From the NCBI GenBank assembly GCA_959023295.1, contig CAUFBM010000010.1, positions 1 to 64,000 of the forward strand: a stretch of DNA of 64,000 nt, given 5' to 3'. This document shows positions 32,455 through 40,380 of the stretch, piece by piece (position 1 is the stretch's first letter; each line of letters begins with the position of its first letter). The stretch is from an uncultured Collinsella sp. Lineage in GTDB: Bacteria > Actinomycetota > Coriobacteriia > Coriobacteriales > Coriobacteriaceae. Both the position numbers and the translations under genes were made by a program. The notes below the pieces were generated by a model. It was not told where the DNA came from. It made no database searches and was given only the letters and a program-made list of their open reading frames with translations.

Positions 32455-33126
32455 CTAGACCGAATAGCCTTGGCCGCGATGCGTCGTCAAATACCCCTTG
32501 ATGCCGATTTTTTCGAGCGTGGCGCGCAGGCGGTTGATGTTGACAGTGAGCGTATTGTCGTCCACGAAGGCATCGGAGTCCCACAGGTCCTGCATGATGG
32601 CCGAGCGCGAAACGATCTTGCCCGCGCGACCCAAGAGCAGCGAGAGGATACGCAGCTCGTTTTTGGTGAGCTCGGTGCTAGCGCCCGTTTGCGTGTTGGT
32701 GACCATGGAGCGTGCGAGGTCGAGCTCCAGTCCCTTGTGGACGAGCGTGCTGCGCTCGCCCGCCGCCGCGGTGCGACGCAGCAAGGCATTGATGCGCGCC
32801 ACGAGCACACGGGCGCTGTAGGGCTTGGGAACAAAGTCGTCCGCGCCGAGCGTCATGGCCATGACCTCGTCAATCTCGGTCGTGCGCGACGTGAGGACGA
32901 TGATGGGAACCTCGGATTCGCGGCGAACCTCATGGCAGATATGCTGGCCGTCCTTGACGGGAAGCGTGAGGTCGAGCAGCACCAGGTCGGGCGCGGCGGC
33001 GAGAATATCGCGCGAGACATGCTCAAACGATTCGCAGGCCTCGATTTCAAACCCGGCGCGGGCAAGAATGTCGACAAGCTCACGACGAATGGGCTCGTCG
33101 TCCTCAACGACATAGATCAGTGCCAT
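32455..33126 (-). CDS. OmpR/BceR-type response regulator
   Basis: 223 residues. The ATG at 33126 with GGGAGG upstream gives MALIYVVEDDEPIRREL. Receiver phospho-Asp is in LVLLDLTLPVKDG near residue 51, with the conserved Lys in FVPKPYSA near 101. The C-terminal winged helix (about 128-222) includes LTKNELRILSLLL and DDNTLTVNINRLR. It pairs with the kinase encoded immediately downstream. The target promoter cannot be read from this window. Confidence 0.93.
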   Translation of the reverse strand: MALIYVVEDDEPIRRELVDILARAGFEIEACESFEHVSRDILAAAPDLVLLDLTLPVKDGQHICHEVRRESEVPIIVLTSRTTEIDEVMAMTLGADDFVPKPYSARVLVARINALLRRTAAAGERSTLVHKGLELDLARSMVTNTQTGASTELTKNELRILSLLLGRAGKIVSRSAIMQDLWDSDAFVDDNTLTVNINRLRATLEKIGIKGYLTTHRGQGYSV

Positions 33127-33240
33127 GTGTCCTCCCATTTCGCGTAACTTGCACCTTCCACACCATTATGCCCACGGCGTCGCGGCGATACGACCCCGTG
33201 GGCACCTAATATGACAAAAGTGTTCGGTAGCCTTGAGAGA

Positions 33241-33275
33241 AAATAGGGGCCCTCGGTCCTAAACCGATCGACCCC
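33241..33275 (-). terminator. Probable terminator downstream of the aminotransferase locus
   Basis: On the minus strand GGGG-tcgatCGGTttaggACCGagg-CCCC followed by TATTTT, 20 bases past the stop codon at 33296. Confidence 0.5.
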
Positions 33276-33295
33276 ATCACTTCGCCCTCGAGCCT

Positions 33296-34425
33296 CTACT
33301 CGAGCGTACGCATGTACGCGGAGATGGCATCCAGGCCCTTCTGCAAATCGTCGGTGTTATCGGAGTATGCATAGCCGATGCGCATACTCTTGGGCTCCTC
33401 GAAGCAATCGCCCGGGGTGACGAGCGCGCCGGACTTCTTAATCATGTCGATGCAGAACGTCCTGGAGTCGATGTCGTAGTCGTAATACACGAGCGCGGTG
33501 GTACCCGCCTCGGGCTTGACGAACGACAGGTGTGGCTCGCTCTCGACCCACTTCTCCAGAACAGCAAGGTTCTGACGGACGATGCGACGGCTGCGCTCAA
33601 GGATCACGGAAGCGTTGCCCAAAATCAGCTCCGCCACCGTCTCGCTGAATATGCCGGCGGAAATCAGGTTGTAGTCGCGATGCGAGAGCAGCGCGCGACG
33701 AAGTTCTGGGCTCTTGGTGACCGCCCAGCCCAGACGCAGGCCGGCGAACGACCAGACCTTGGACATGGATGCGGTGACGACAGCCTTGTCGTACAGGTCG
33801 ATCACGGACTCGCAGTATTCATCCGTCTGAGTAAGCAGACGGTAGACCTCGTCGCAGAGCAGCCATGCGTCGTGTTTGCGCGCAACCTCGACAATCGCCT
33901 TGAGGGTATCGGTGTCGAGCAGGGCGCCCGTGGGGTTGTCCGGGTTATTGATGCAGATGAGCTTGGTATCGTCGGTCACCAGGGCATCGAGCGCGTCGAC
34001 GTCGACGTGGTAGCCGTTCTTGCGATCGAGCTGAAGGATATCGACCTTCGCACCGCACATCTCGGGAATCGAGTAAAGCTGCTGGTAGGTGGGCTTGACT
34101 GAGACTACGTGATCGCCCGGTTCGACGAGCGTGGAAATAACCAGGGAGTTGGCACCGGTCGCGCCGTGCGTGGGCACGATATGCCCGGGCTCGACCGTCT
34201 TATAGAGACGCGCGACCCCTCGAGGAAGCCGGGCTGCCCCTCGATGTCTCCGTAGGTGAATCGGCGCGAGCACAGGCTATCGAGCCACGCCTTCTTGTCG
34301 GTGTTCGTAAGCTCGAACAGCTGGTCGAGCGTGAGGGAGTAGACGCACGTCTCCGCAACGTTGTGGGTGCACTTGGTCTCCCACTCGTTCATCCACTGCT
34401 CGACGGCGAAATCCTTGATCTGCAT
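33296..34425 (-). pseudogene. Class I/II PLP aminotransferase, frameshifted
   Basis: The N-terminal part reads from ATG at 34425 (MQIKDFAVEQWMNEWETKC... to GQPGFLEG). The rest continues in another frame as VARLYKTVEPGHIVPTHGA... to the stop at 33296. The break is at the run of four C at 34216-34219 (GAGGGGTCGCG on the coding strand), where one extra base would restore a ~375-residue enzyme. Downstream motifs are intact: NNPDNPTGALLD, CDEVYRLL and the Schiff-base Lys in TASMSKVWSFAGLRLGW. So the lesion is recent, phase-variable, or a sequencing error. It follows ornithine cyclodeaminase by 24 bases, suggesting joint amino-acid metabolism. Confidence 0.8.
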
Positions 34426-34449
34426 TGTCGTTTCCTTTCCTTGACTTTT

Positions 34450-35484
34450 TTACAGTTCCACCGCGGTGCCCAGCCCCGCCTCGACAGCGCGGTCGTAGGC
34501 GATTTTCGATGCCGAAAGGTCCTGAACGGCGATGCCCGACGTATCGAACACCGTCACCTGTTCGTTATCCGAACGCCCCGTAGCCGTGCCGGCGATGACT
34601 TCGCCGAGCTCCGCTTTGATGCCCTCGGGCGTGATGGCACCCTCGGCAACCGGAATCTCCAGCTCACCGGACGTGACCGATTGCTCGCGGTCGTCGACGT
34701 AAACAGCGGAACGGGCGACAAGCGCCGAGGCGAGCTCCTGTTTGCCGGGCATGTCGGCACCGACGCAGGAGATATGCGTACCGGGGCGCACCCATGCATC
34801 GGGGATGACGGGCTTGGTCGCCGGCGTGATCGTCACGATGATGTCGGCCTCTGCCGCGGCACCTTGGCCGTCGGCCGTCGCCTCGATGGAATAGGTGGAT
34901 GCCTCGCGAGCATGCTCGCAGGCGCCCAAGATATGGGCGACCTCATCTCGCATGCGCTCGACGCGGGCCTCGGGCGCGGCGTCGGAAACCGGCTCCCACA
35001 CCTTGACCTCGCTCACTTTGGGACAGGCGGCGAGCACGCCCGCCACCATATAGGTGCTCATATGGCCGGCACCCGCAACAAGCAGTTTGGACGCATCCGC
35101 CCGAGCCAGCCACTTGGCACCGAGCGCAGCGGCGGCACCGGTGCGAAGCCCAGTGACGGCGGAGGCATTAAGCAGCGCCAGCGGCTCGCCCGTCGCGTTG
35201 TCGCACAGCAGCGTGGTGCCAAAGATCTCGGGCAGCCCCTTTTTGGGATTCTGAGAGAACCAGGCGGTGAGTTTGAGACCGAAGAGGCCGCTTCCCGCCA
35301 ACTCGCCCGAGCGGATATCCATATCGGCCACACCGGGTTCGAACTGCTCATATACCATCGGCCACGCAACACCCTTGCCCGTTGCCTTCTGGCGATACGC
35401 ATCCTCCACGGCAGCAATTGCATCCTCGATCGTCAGCACCTTGGAAACTTCCTCGGCCGATAGCACCACCATCTGCCCCATCAT
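34450..35484 (-). CDS. Ornithine cyclodeaminase / mu-crystallin family protein
   Basis: 344 residues, NAD(P)-binding. The family includes ornithine cyclodeaminase, alanine dehydrogenase and ketimine reductases. Seen: N-terminal LTIEDAIAAVEDAYRQKATGKG, the substrate-site KLTAWFSQN, TGLRTGAAAALGAKWLA and the Rossmann motif LLVAGAGHMSTYM near residue 130, TPATKPVIPDAWVRPGTHISCVGAD near residue 222. ATG at 35484 follows GAGAGGAGCG. It is divergent from a PucR regulator with a perfect 15-bp palindrome between. The exact substrate is not decidable from sequence. Confidence 0.88.
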   Translation of the reverse strand: MMGQMVVLSAEEVSKVLTIEDAIAAVEDAYRQKATGKGVAWPMVYEQFEPGVADMDIRSGELAGSGLFGLKLTAWFSQNPKKGLPEIFGTTLLCDNATGEPLALLNASAVTGLRTGAAAALGAKWLARADASKLLVAGAGHMSTYMVAGVLAACPKVSEVKVWEPVSDAAPEARVERMRDEVAHILGACEHAREASTYSIEATADGQGAAAEADIIVTITPATKPVIPDAWVRPGTHISCVGADMPGKQELASALVARSAVYVDDREQSVTSGELEIPVAEGAITPEGIKAELGEVIAGTATGRSDNEQVTVFDTSGIAVQDLSASKIAYDRAVEAGLGTAVEL

Positions 35485-35557
35485 CGCTCCTCTCAGCGAA
35501 AGATTTACGTTGCTTCACTGTACGGTTTAGTAACGATGCCGCCAAGGATCATTTCTT

Positions 35558-35572
35558 GTTGTAATCTACAAC
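35558..35572. promoter_or_regulatory. Palindromic operator candidate for the PucR regulator
   Basis: GTTGTA-ATC-TACAAC, a perfect palindrome in the 214-base divergent region, 74 bases from the ornithine cyclodeaminase start and 127 bases from the regulator start. Confidence 0.45.
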
Positions 35573-35698
35573 GATTCTCGATCTGACTTTTCGTTATATC
35601 AGCATGTATTTGAACTATTTCTTGCATCAAAGGCATACGAATGTGCGATTATCCTATTTATACCGGTATTAATTGTAGTGATTTACAAGGTGATGTTG

Positions 35699-36880
35699 AT
35701 GCTATACACCATCTCGGACTTCTCACGGGAATATGAGGGGTCGGTCCGTCTAATCGCCGGCAGCGATGGCGTCTCGCGCGCCGTCTCCGGCGTCGGGATT
35801 CTCGATTATGAACTCATGCCCGGCCTCAAGAACAAGTACCAGCGCGTCAACTTCAGCCCAGACGAGATCGTCCTCAGCACCTTCCTCTATGCGAAGGACG
35901 ACCCATACCTCATCACTGAAGCCGTGAAATACCTCGTCGCCAAGGGAACGAGCGGCCTTATCATCAAAAACGTCCTGCACATTCCGATTCCCGACCAAGC
36001 CATCCGCTACGCCAACGCGCGGCACTACCCGGTCTTTCTCACGACCGACGACTCACTGTTCTTTGACAGCGTCATCTATGAGGTCAAACGGCATATCGAG
36101 CAGCTCGCGTCCATCGACTTCGCACAGCGCGAGATCGATGCCCTGAGGACAGACGTATCGCCTGAGTCCATCTGCCGACGCATCCGAGGTCTCAACCCGT
36201 CATTTCTGGACGAAGCGGTCGCCCTGTTCGCATCGTTTGCAGGGCCCCTCGACCCGCGTACGTTTTTGCAAATCGAAAGCCTCTGTGCAAAATCGACCCT
36301 CGCCGGATGCCACAACATGCTGGCACCCTATGACGGAGGTTTGCTATTCGTAGCGACAAGTGACTCAGAGCAGACGCTCGATATGGAGCGGATCGTGCAG
36401 GCGCTCATGGAGCTCATCGAGGCTAGCGGTATCGATGGCGGAGCGGAAGGGCTCGGCATCAGCGATATTCTGTTTGGAGACGAGGCAGTGGCGCAGGCGA
36501 TCTCTCAGGCGATTTACGCACAGCGCCTATCTTGTCAACGAGCCGAGGGCCCCGTCCGCTATACGCAGCTCCGCATCCTGAGAACCGTGATGCCTTTTGC
36601 GGAAACCCCGGAGATGCGATCGTTCTCGGAGGCGATTCTCTCGCCGATACGCGAGCATGACAGTGAGCATGGCAGCGAACTGGAATCCACGCTTGCCGCA
36701 TTCATCGAGAACGACCGACGTATCGAGCGAACCGCCAAGCAGACTGGCCAGCACCCGAACACGATTCGATATCGCCTCGATAAGGTGACAACTCTCACCG
36801 GGCTGAACTACAAATGCGCCTCGGAGATGGAGCAGCTGTCGCTCGCCTACGCCATCGAACGCGCTCGCTTGCTTCAGTAA
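35699..36880 (+). CDS. PucR-family transcriptional regulator
   Basis: 393 residues. ATG at 35699 has AAGG 8 bases upstream; earlier GTG/ATG codons in frame have no ribosome site. N-terminal PucR ligand-sensing domain (about 1-125: LYTISDFSREYEG, AGSDGVSRAVSGVGILDYEL), a middle GGDEF-like region, and the C-terminal PucR helix-turn-helix RTAKQTGQHPNTIRYRLDKV (near residue 348). These regulators control amino-acid or purine catabolic genes and bind upstream of their own cluster. The divergent ornithine cyclodeaminase/aminotransferase pair is the likely target. Confidence 0.9.
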   Translation: MLYTISDFSREYEGSVRLIAGSDGVSRAVSGVGILDYELMPGLKNKYQRVNFSPDEIVLSTFLYAKDDPYLITEAVKYLVAKGTSGLIIKNVLHIPIPDQAIRYANARHYPVFLTTDDSLFFDSVIYEVKRHIEQLASIDFAQREIDALRTDVSPESICRRIRGLNPSFLDEAVALFASFAGPLDPRTFLQIESLCAKSTLAGCHNMLAPYDGGLLFVATSDSEQTLDMERIVQALMELIEASGIDGGAEGLGISDILFGDEAVAQAISQAIYAQRLSCQRAEGPVRYTQLRILRTVMPFAETPEMRSFSEAILSPIREHDSEHGSELESTLAAFIENDRRIERTAKQTGQHPNTIRYRLDKVTTLTGLNYKCASEMEQLSLAYAIERARLLQ

Positions 36881-36898
36881 GCCCACCCCGCCTTGAGG

Positions 36899-37609
36899 TT
36901 AGGAGCGGCGGGCGCGGAGCTTTTCGTAGCCTTCGGCGAAGAAGGCGACCGTGGCGGCGTCGGCCTCGGCGACGTCCGTCTCGGTCGCGGGGACCACGCC
37001 GTGCTCGTCGCTCACTAGGAACAGCGCGCCCTTAAGCTGCGCGGGAATGTCTACGCGCGTGACCGGGATGCCCTTGGTCTGGGCCAGCTGCTCAATGAGC
37101 GTTGCCGTGCCACACAGGCACTCGTCCGCCGGCGCCACAAAGGTAAGCTCGCCGTTGTTGACGGCGGCAAGCAGCTCGGGCGCTACACCGGTCTTGTCGG
37201 CCTCGGAGCGAGCCTCGGCGGAGCGGGCACGCAGCGCCTTGGCCGACGTGTCAGCCAGCGGTTCGTACTCACCCACCGTCATGGCAGCGTTGCCGTTGAC
37301 GTCGATCACCAGCATGAGCACACCGTCATGTGCCGTGTAATCGCCCTCGGCAAGCGACCACTCAACGTGCTGTTTGGCCCAGCTGAGCATGTTATGGGTA
37401 AGCGGCTCGCCCTGCACCAGGCGCTCGGACAGTGCGCGGATGTGGCGGTTGAGCATGGGCACCTTTTTGTTGGACATGCGCCAACGGCAGACAAGCGCGG
37501 GCTTGTCGAGCGTAAACTTCTCGACCGCCTCCTGATTGGCGCAAAAGTCCTCGTACGCACGCTGATCCTCGGCATTGCCAAACAGCTCGGCATCATCAAT
37601 CTGGGGCAT
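36899..37609 (-). CDS. Conserved-type cytoplasmic protein, unknown function
   Basis: 236 residues from ATG at 37609, chosen because AAAGG lies 7 bases upstream; ATG at 37633 is also possible. The first half (MPQIDDAELFGNAEDQRAYEDF...) contains PALVCRWRMSNKKVPMLNRHIR. The second half has an SseB-like feel with LTFVAPADECLCG and GALFLVSDEHGVVPATETDVAEAD, but I do not claim that family. No membrane helix or signal peptide is present. It converges with the PucR gene (18 bases apart) and is followed upstream by the purH terminator. Confidence 0.75.
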   Translation of the reverse strand: MPQIDDAELFGNAEDQRAYEDFCANQEAVEKFTLDKPALVCRWRMSNKKVPMLNRHIRALSERLVQGEPLTHNMLSWAKQHVEWSLAEGDYTAHDGVLMLVIDVNGNAAMTVGEYEPLADTSAKALRARSAEARSEADKTGVAPELLAAVNNGELTFVAPADECLCGTATLIEQLAQTKGIPVTRVDIPAQLKGALFLVSDEHGVVPATETDVAEADAATVAFFAEGYEKLRARRS

Positions 37610-37649
37610 GGTCATACCTTTCGTGTTAGTCATTCCGTCCTCTTATACC

Positions 37650-37685
37650 AAAAAGACGGCCCTCCAAACGGAGTGACCGTCTTTT
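37650..37685 (-). terminator. Terminator of purH
   Basis: AAAAGACGG / CCGTCTTTT stem with T5 on the minus strand, 30 bases beyond the purH stop codon. Confidence 0.82.
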
Positions 37686-37714
37686 GCGGAGATTATTTTG
37701 TCCCAGGGCGGAAC

Positions 37715-39322
37715 TTAGTGGCGGAAGTGGCGGGCACCCGTAAACACCATAGCAATATTGTGCTCGTTGCAGGCCTGGATGCTCTCGTCATCGCGCTTGG
37801 AGCCGCCGGGCTGGATGATGCAGGTCACGCCGTGCGCGGCAAGCACGTCAACATTGTCGCGGAACGGGAAGAATGCGTCGCTTGCGCAGGCAAAGCCGCC
37901 CTTTTCCACGCCCTCGCGCTCGCAGAAGTCCTCGGCGCGCTCGCAGGCAAGCAGCGCGGAGTCAACGCGGTTGGGCTGACCCGGGCCCATGCCAATGCCG
38001 GCCTTGCCCTTGGAGACCAAGATGGCGTTGGACTTGACACCCTTGCAGATCTTCCAGGCAAACTCGAGCTCGGCCATCTCGGCATCGGTGGGCTTGCGGT
38101 CGGTGGGGAACGTAAAGGTCGCGGGGTCCTCGGTCACGTGGTCGACTTCCTGCACCAGCATGCCGCCGTCGATGGAACGCAGCTCCACCTGGGCGCCGTG
38201 GTCCACGCCGCCGGTCGCCAACACGCGCAGATTGGGGCGTTTGGCCATGCGCTCGAGCGCCTCGGCAGTGTAGCTCGGGGCAATGATGACCTCGACGAAC
38301 TGCTTGTTCTGGTCGGCGAAATGCTCAACCAGCTCATAGGGAACCTCGCGGTTGCAGGCGATGATGCCGCCGAAGGCGCTCTTGGGATCGCAGGCAAAGG
38401 CGCGGTCGTAGGCGGCCGTGATGTCCTCGGCAACGGCAGAACCGCAGGGGTTCTGGTGCTTGAGAATCACGCAGGCCGGCTCGTCGAACTCGCGGACCAG
38501 GTTCCAGGCGGCATCGGCGTCCAGATAGTTGTTGTAGCTGAGCGGCTTGCCCTGGATTTGCTCGGAGCCCACAAGCGGGAACTGCGAGCTCGCGGTGTTC
38601 TCGCAGCCCTCGGCAAAACGATAGACCGTGGCCTTTTGCTGCGGGTTCTCACCATAGCGCAGGTCGTCGACCTTCTCCAACGAAACCTCGAGCTTGGCAG
38701 AGGTGTCCGCCACGTCGCTTGCCTGGGCGGCAAGCCAGCGGGAGATAGCCGTGTCGTAGGCAGCGGTGGTCTGGTAGACCTTCACCTGCAGGCGACGACG
38801 GGTGGAAAGCGTGGTGCAACCGCCGGTCTCGCGCATCTCGGCCAGGACGGCGTCGTAGTCGGCCGGATCGGAGATGACGGTAACGCTCGCGGCGTTCTTG
38901 GCAGCAGAGCGCAGCATGGAGGGGCCACCGATGTCGATGTGCTCGATGGCGTCCGCAAAGGTGACCTCGGGGTTAGCGACGGTCTTCTCGAACTCGTACA
39001 GGTTGACGACGACCAGGTCGATCAGCTTAATGCCATGCTGAGCCGCCTCCTGCATGTGCTGCTCGGAATCGCGGCGGGCCAGCAGCGCGCCGTGAACCTT
39101 GGGGTGCAGGGTCTTAACGCGGCCGTCCATCATCTCGGGATAGCCCGTGAACTCCTCGATGGGGGTTACGGGAACGCCCGCATCCTCGATAGCACGAGCC
39201 GTACCGCCCGTAGAGATGATCTCGACGCCAAAGTCATCGACCAGCGTCCGTGCGAAATCGACGACGCCCGTCTTATCGGTAACCGAGATCAACGCGCGTG
39301 CGATCTTCACATCAGATCCCAT
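37715..39322 (-). CDS. purH: Bifunctional AICAR formyltransferase / IMP cyclohydrolase
   Basis: 535 residues, the standard length. It catalyses the last two steps of IMP synthesis. The N-terminal cyclohydrolase domain (1-~200) shows ALISVTDKTGV, STGGTARAIEDAG, GRVKTLHPKVHGALLARR and DIGGPSMLRSAAKN. The C-terminal formyltransferase has YGENPQQKAT, KHQNPCGSAV, DPKSAFGGIIACNREV and the late ASDAFFPFRDNVD and IQPGGSKRDDESI. ATG at 39322. No other pur gene is adjacent. The 276-base divergent region to the GNAT gene holds the promoters; I see no riboswitch there. Confidence 0.97.
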   Translation of the reverse strand: MGSDVKIARALISVTDKTGVVDFARTLVDDFGVEIISTGGTARAIEDAGVPVTPIEEFTGYPEMMDGRVKTLHPKVHGALLARRDSEQHMQEAAQHGIKLIDLVVVNLYEFEKTVANPEVTFADAIEHIDIGGPSMLRSAAKNAASVTVISDPADYDAVLAEMRETGGCTTLSTRRRLQVKVYQTTAAYDTAISRWLAAQASDVADTSAKLEVSLEKVDDLRYGENPQQKATVYRFAEGCENTASSQFPLVGSEQIQGKPLSYNNYLDADAAWNLVREFDEPACVILKHQNPCGSAVAEDITAAYDRAFACDPKSAFGGIIACNREVPYELVEHFADQNKQFVEVIIAPSYTAEALERMAKRPNLRVLATGGVDHGAQVELRSIDGGMLVQEVDHVTEDPATFTFPTDRKPTDAEMAELEFAWKICKGVKSNAILVSKGKAGIGMGPGQPNRVDSALLACERAEDFCEREGVEKGGFACASDAFFPFRDNVDVLAAHGVTCIIQPGGSKRDDESIQACNEHNIAMVFTGARHFRH

Positions 39323-39598
39323 GCAGTCCTCCTGTCTGGTACGCCGCCGTGCTCTGTGAGTCGGTGATACGTCGATCTGCAGCGCTCGCGCAGCGGCATT
39401 GAAAATACTGATTCAATGTAGCGCATCGAGCGCATCGATGCACCCCGCAACGGGCGCATATGCAGAAAAAGTTTGCGAGCGAGGGGATGGACACGGCACC
39501 GGGCACGGTGAGTTCATGGAACACAGGGGCACCATAATTAGATGCCAATAGCGTGGTAGAACTGTGCTCGATATGCATCCGCAAAGGAAAGAGGCACC

Positions 39599-40240
39599 AT
39601 GGTCTCGCGGGTTCTCTACCGACCGTTTGATACCGAAGACTTCGACGCCATCGCGCTGATTCTGCAGCAGCTTTGGCATAACAATTCGGATAACGATGAG
39701 TACAACCGCCTCGAGGCCGCGTGCGACCTCGCCTATTGCCTTTCGTCTTCGACGTTTTCGCAGGTTGCCGTAATCGACGGTCAGGCGCGCGGCATTGCGC
39801 TCGCGCGTGCGGGACAGAGCTCTGGCGCCACCGTTAAGGAACATTGGATGGATACCGAACGCGCACTGCTATCGCAGATGCGTGAGCTGGAGCCCGATGC
39901 CTGCGCCGAGTATCTCTCGTTTGTGCGCGCAACCATCCGAACCAACAACCGCCTGCTCGAGAGCAGCCCGCTGCCGCACGACAACGAGGTCACGCTGCTT
40001 GCCGTTGATCGCGATGTCCACGGCCTGGGCGTTGGCTCGGTGTTGCTTGATGCCGCGGTCTCGTATCTGTCCTCGCGCGGGGCGACAAGGGCGCACCTGT
40101 ACACCGACTCCAACTGCTCGTGGAAGTTCTACGAGCTGCACGGCTTTAAGCGCGCCGCCATACACCGCGCCAACCGCGAAGAGCGCCGCCGCGACATGCC
40201 GCGCGAAAGCTTCCTCTACGAACTCGACCTAACAGCCTAG
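39599..40240 (+). CDS. GNAT family N-acetyltransferase
   Basis: 213 residues. The acetyl-CoA motif A is AVDRDVHGLGVGSVLLDAA near residues 135-153; motif B is SNCSWKFYELHGFKRAAIHRA near the C-terminus. A ~60-residue helical N-terminal extension starts MVSRVLYRPFDTEDFDAIAL. ATG at 39599 after AAGAGG. The acceptor substrate is unknown. It is divergent from purH and stands alone, followed by a TAGTCATT hairpin element. Confidence 0.9.
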   Translation: MVSRVLYRPFDTEDFDAIALILQQLWHNNSDNDEYNRLEAACDLAYCLSSSTFSQVAVIDGQARGIALARAGQSSGATVKEHWMDTERALLSQMRELEPDACAEYLSFVRATIRTNNRLLESSPLPHDNEVTLLAVDRDVHGLGVGSVLLDAAVSYLSSRGATRAHLYTDSNCSWKFYELHGFKRAAIHRANREERRRDMPRESFLYELDLTA

Positions 40241-40256
40241 GCCCAGCAGCCATACC

Positions 40257-40285
40257 TAGTCATTTAGGAACGTCCCCAGTGACTA
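40257..40285. repeat. 29-bp TAGTCATT hairpin element, second copy
   Basis: TAGTCATTTAGGAAC then GTCCCCAGTGACTA; matches the copy at 14429-14457 in arms and length. The reverse core GGGGACGTTCCTAAA is nearly the core of the CCGGCAG elements. Confidence 0.78.
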
Positions 40286-40317
40286 GTCGTTGGGGACAGT
40301 CTTCGTAGGTAGCGCAT

Positions 40318-40366
40318 AAAAAAGGGAATGGGCTTCCCCCGACGGCTGTCGAGAAAAGCCCATCCC
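40318..40366 (-). terminator. Terminator of the DUF2207 gene
   Basis: Minus-strand stem GGGATGGGCTT / AAGCCCATTCCC with a one-base bulge and T6 at the end. Confidence 0.8.
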
Positions 40367-40380
40367 ATAGTTTACGACCG

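Noticed and set aside
31540..33147. 535-codon plus-strand frame
   Set aside because: Antisense of the histidine kinase and response regulator genes.
39323..39598. Purine riboswitch upstream of purH
   Set aside because: I looked for the three-stem purine aptamer and conserved loop sequences and found none.
39599..40240. TacT-like toxin partner of the antitoxin tail in gluQ
   Set aside because: The GNAT protein is 213 residues with an N-terminal extension, lies 3.6 kb away and has no adjacent antitoxin; it looks like a general acetyltransferase.
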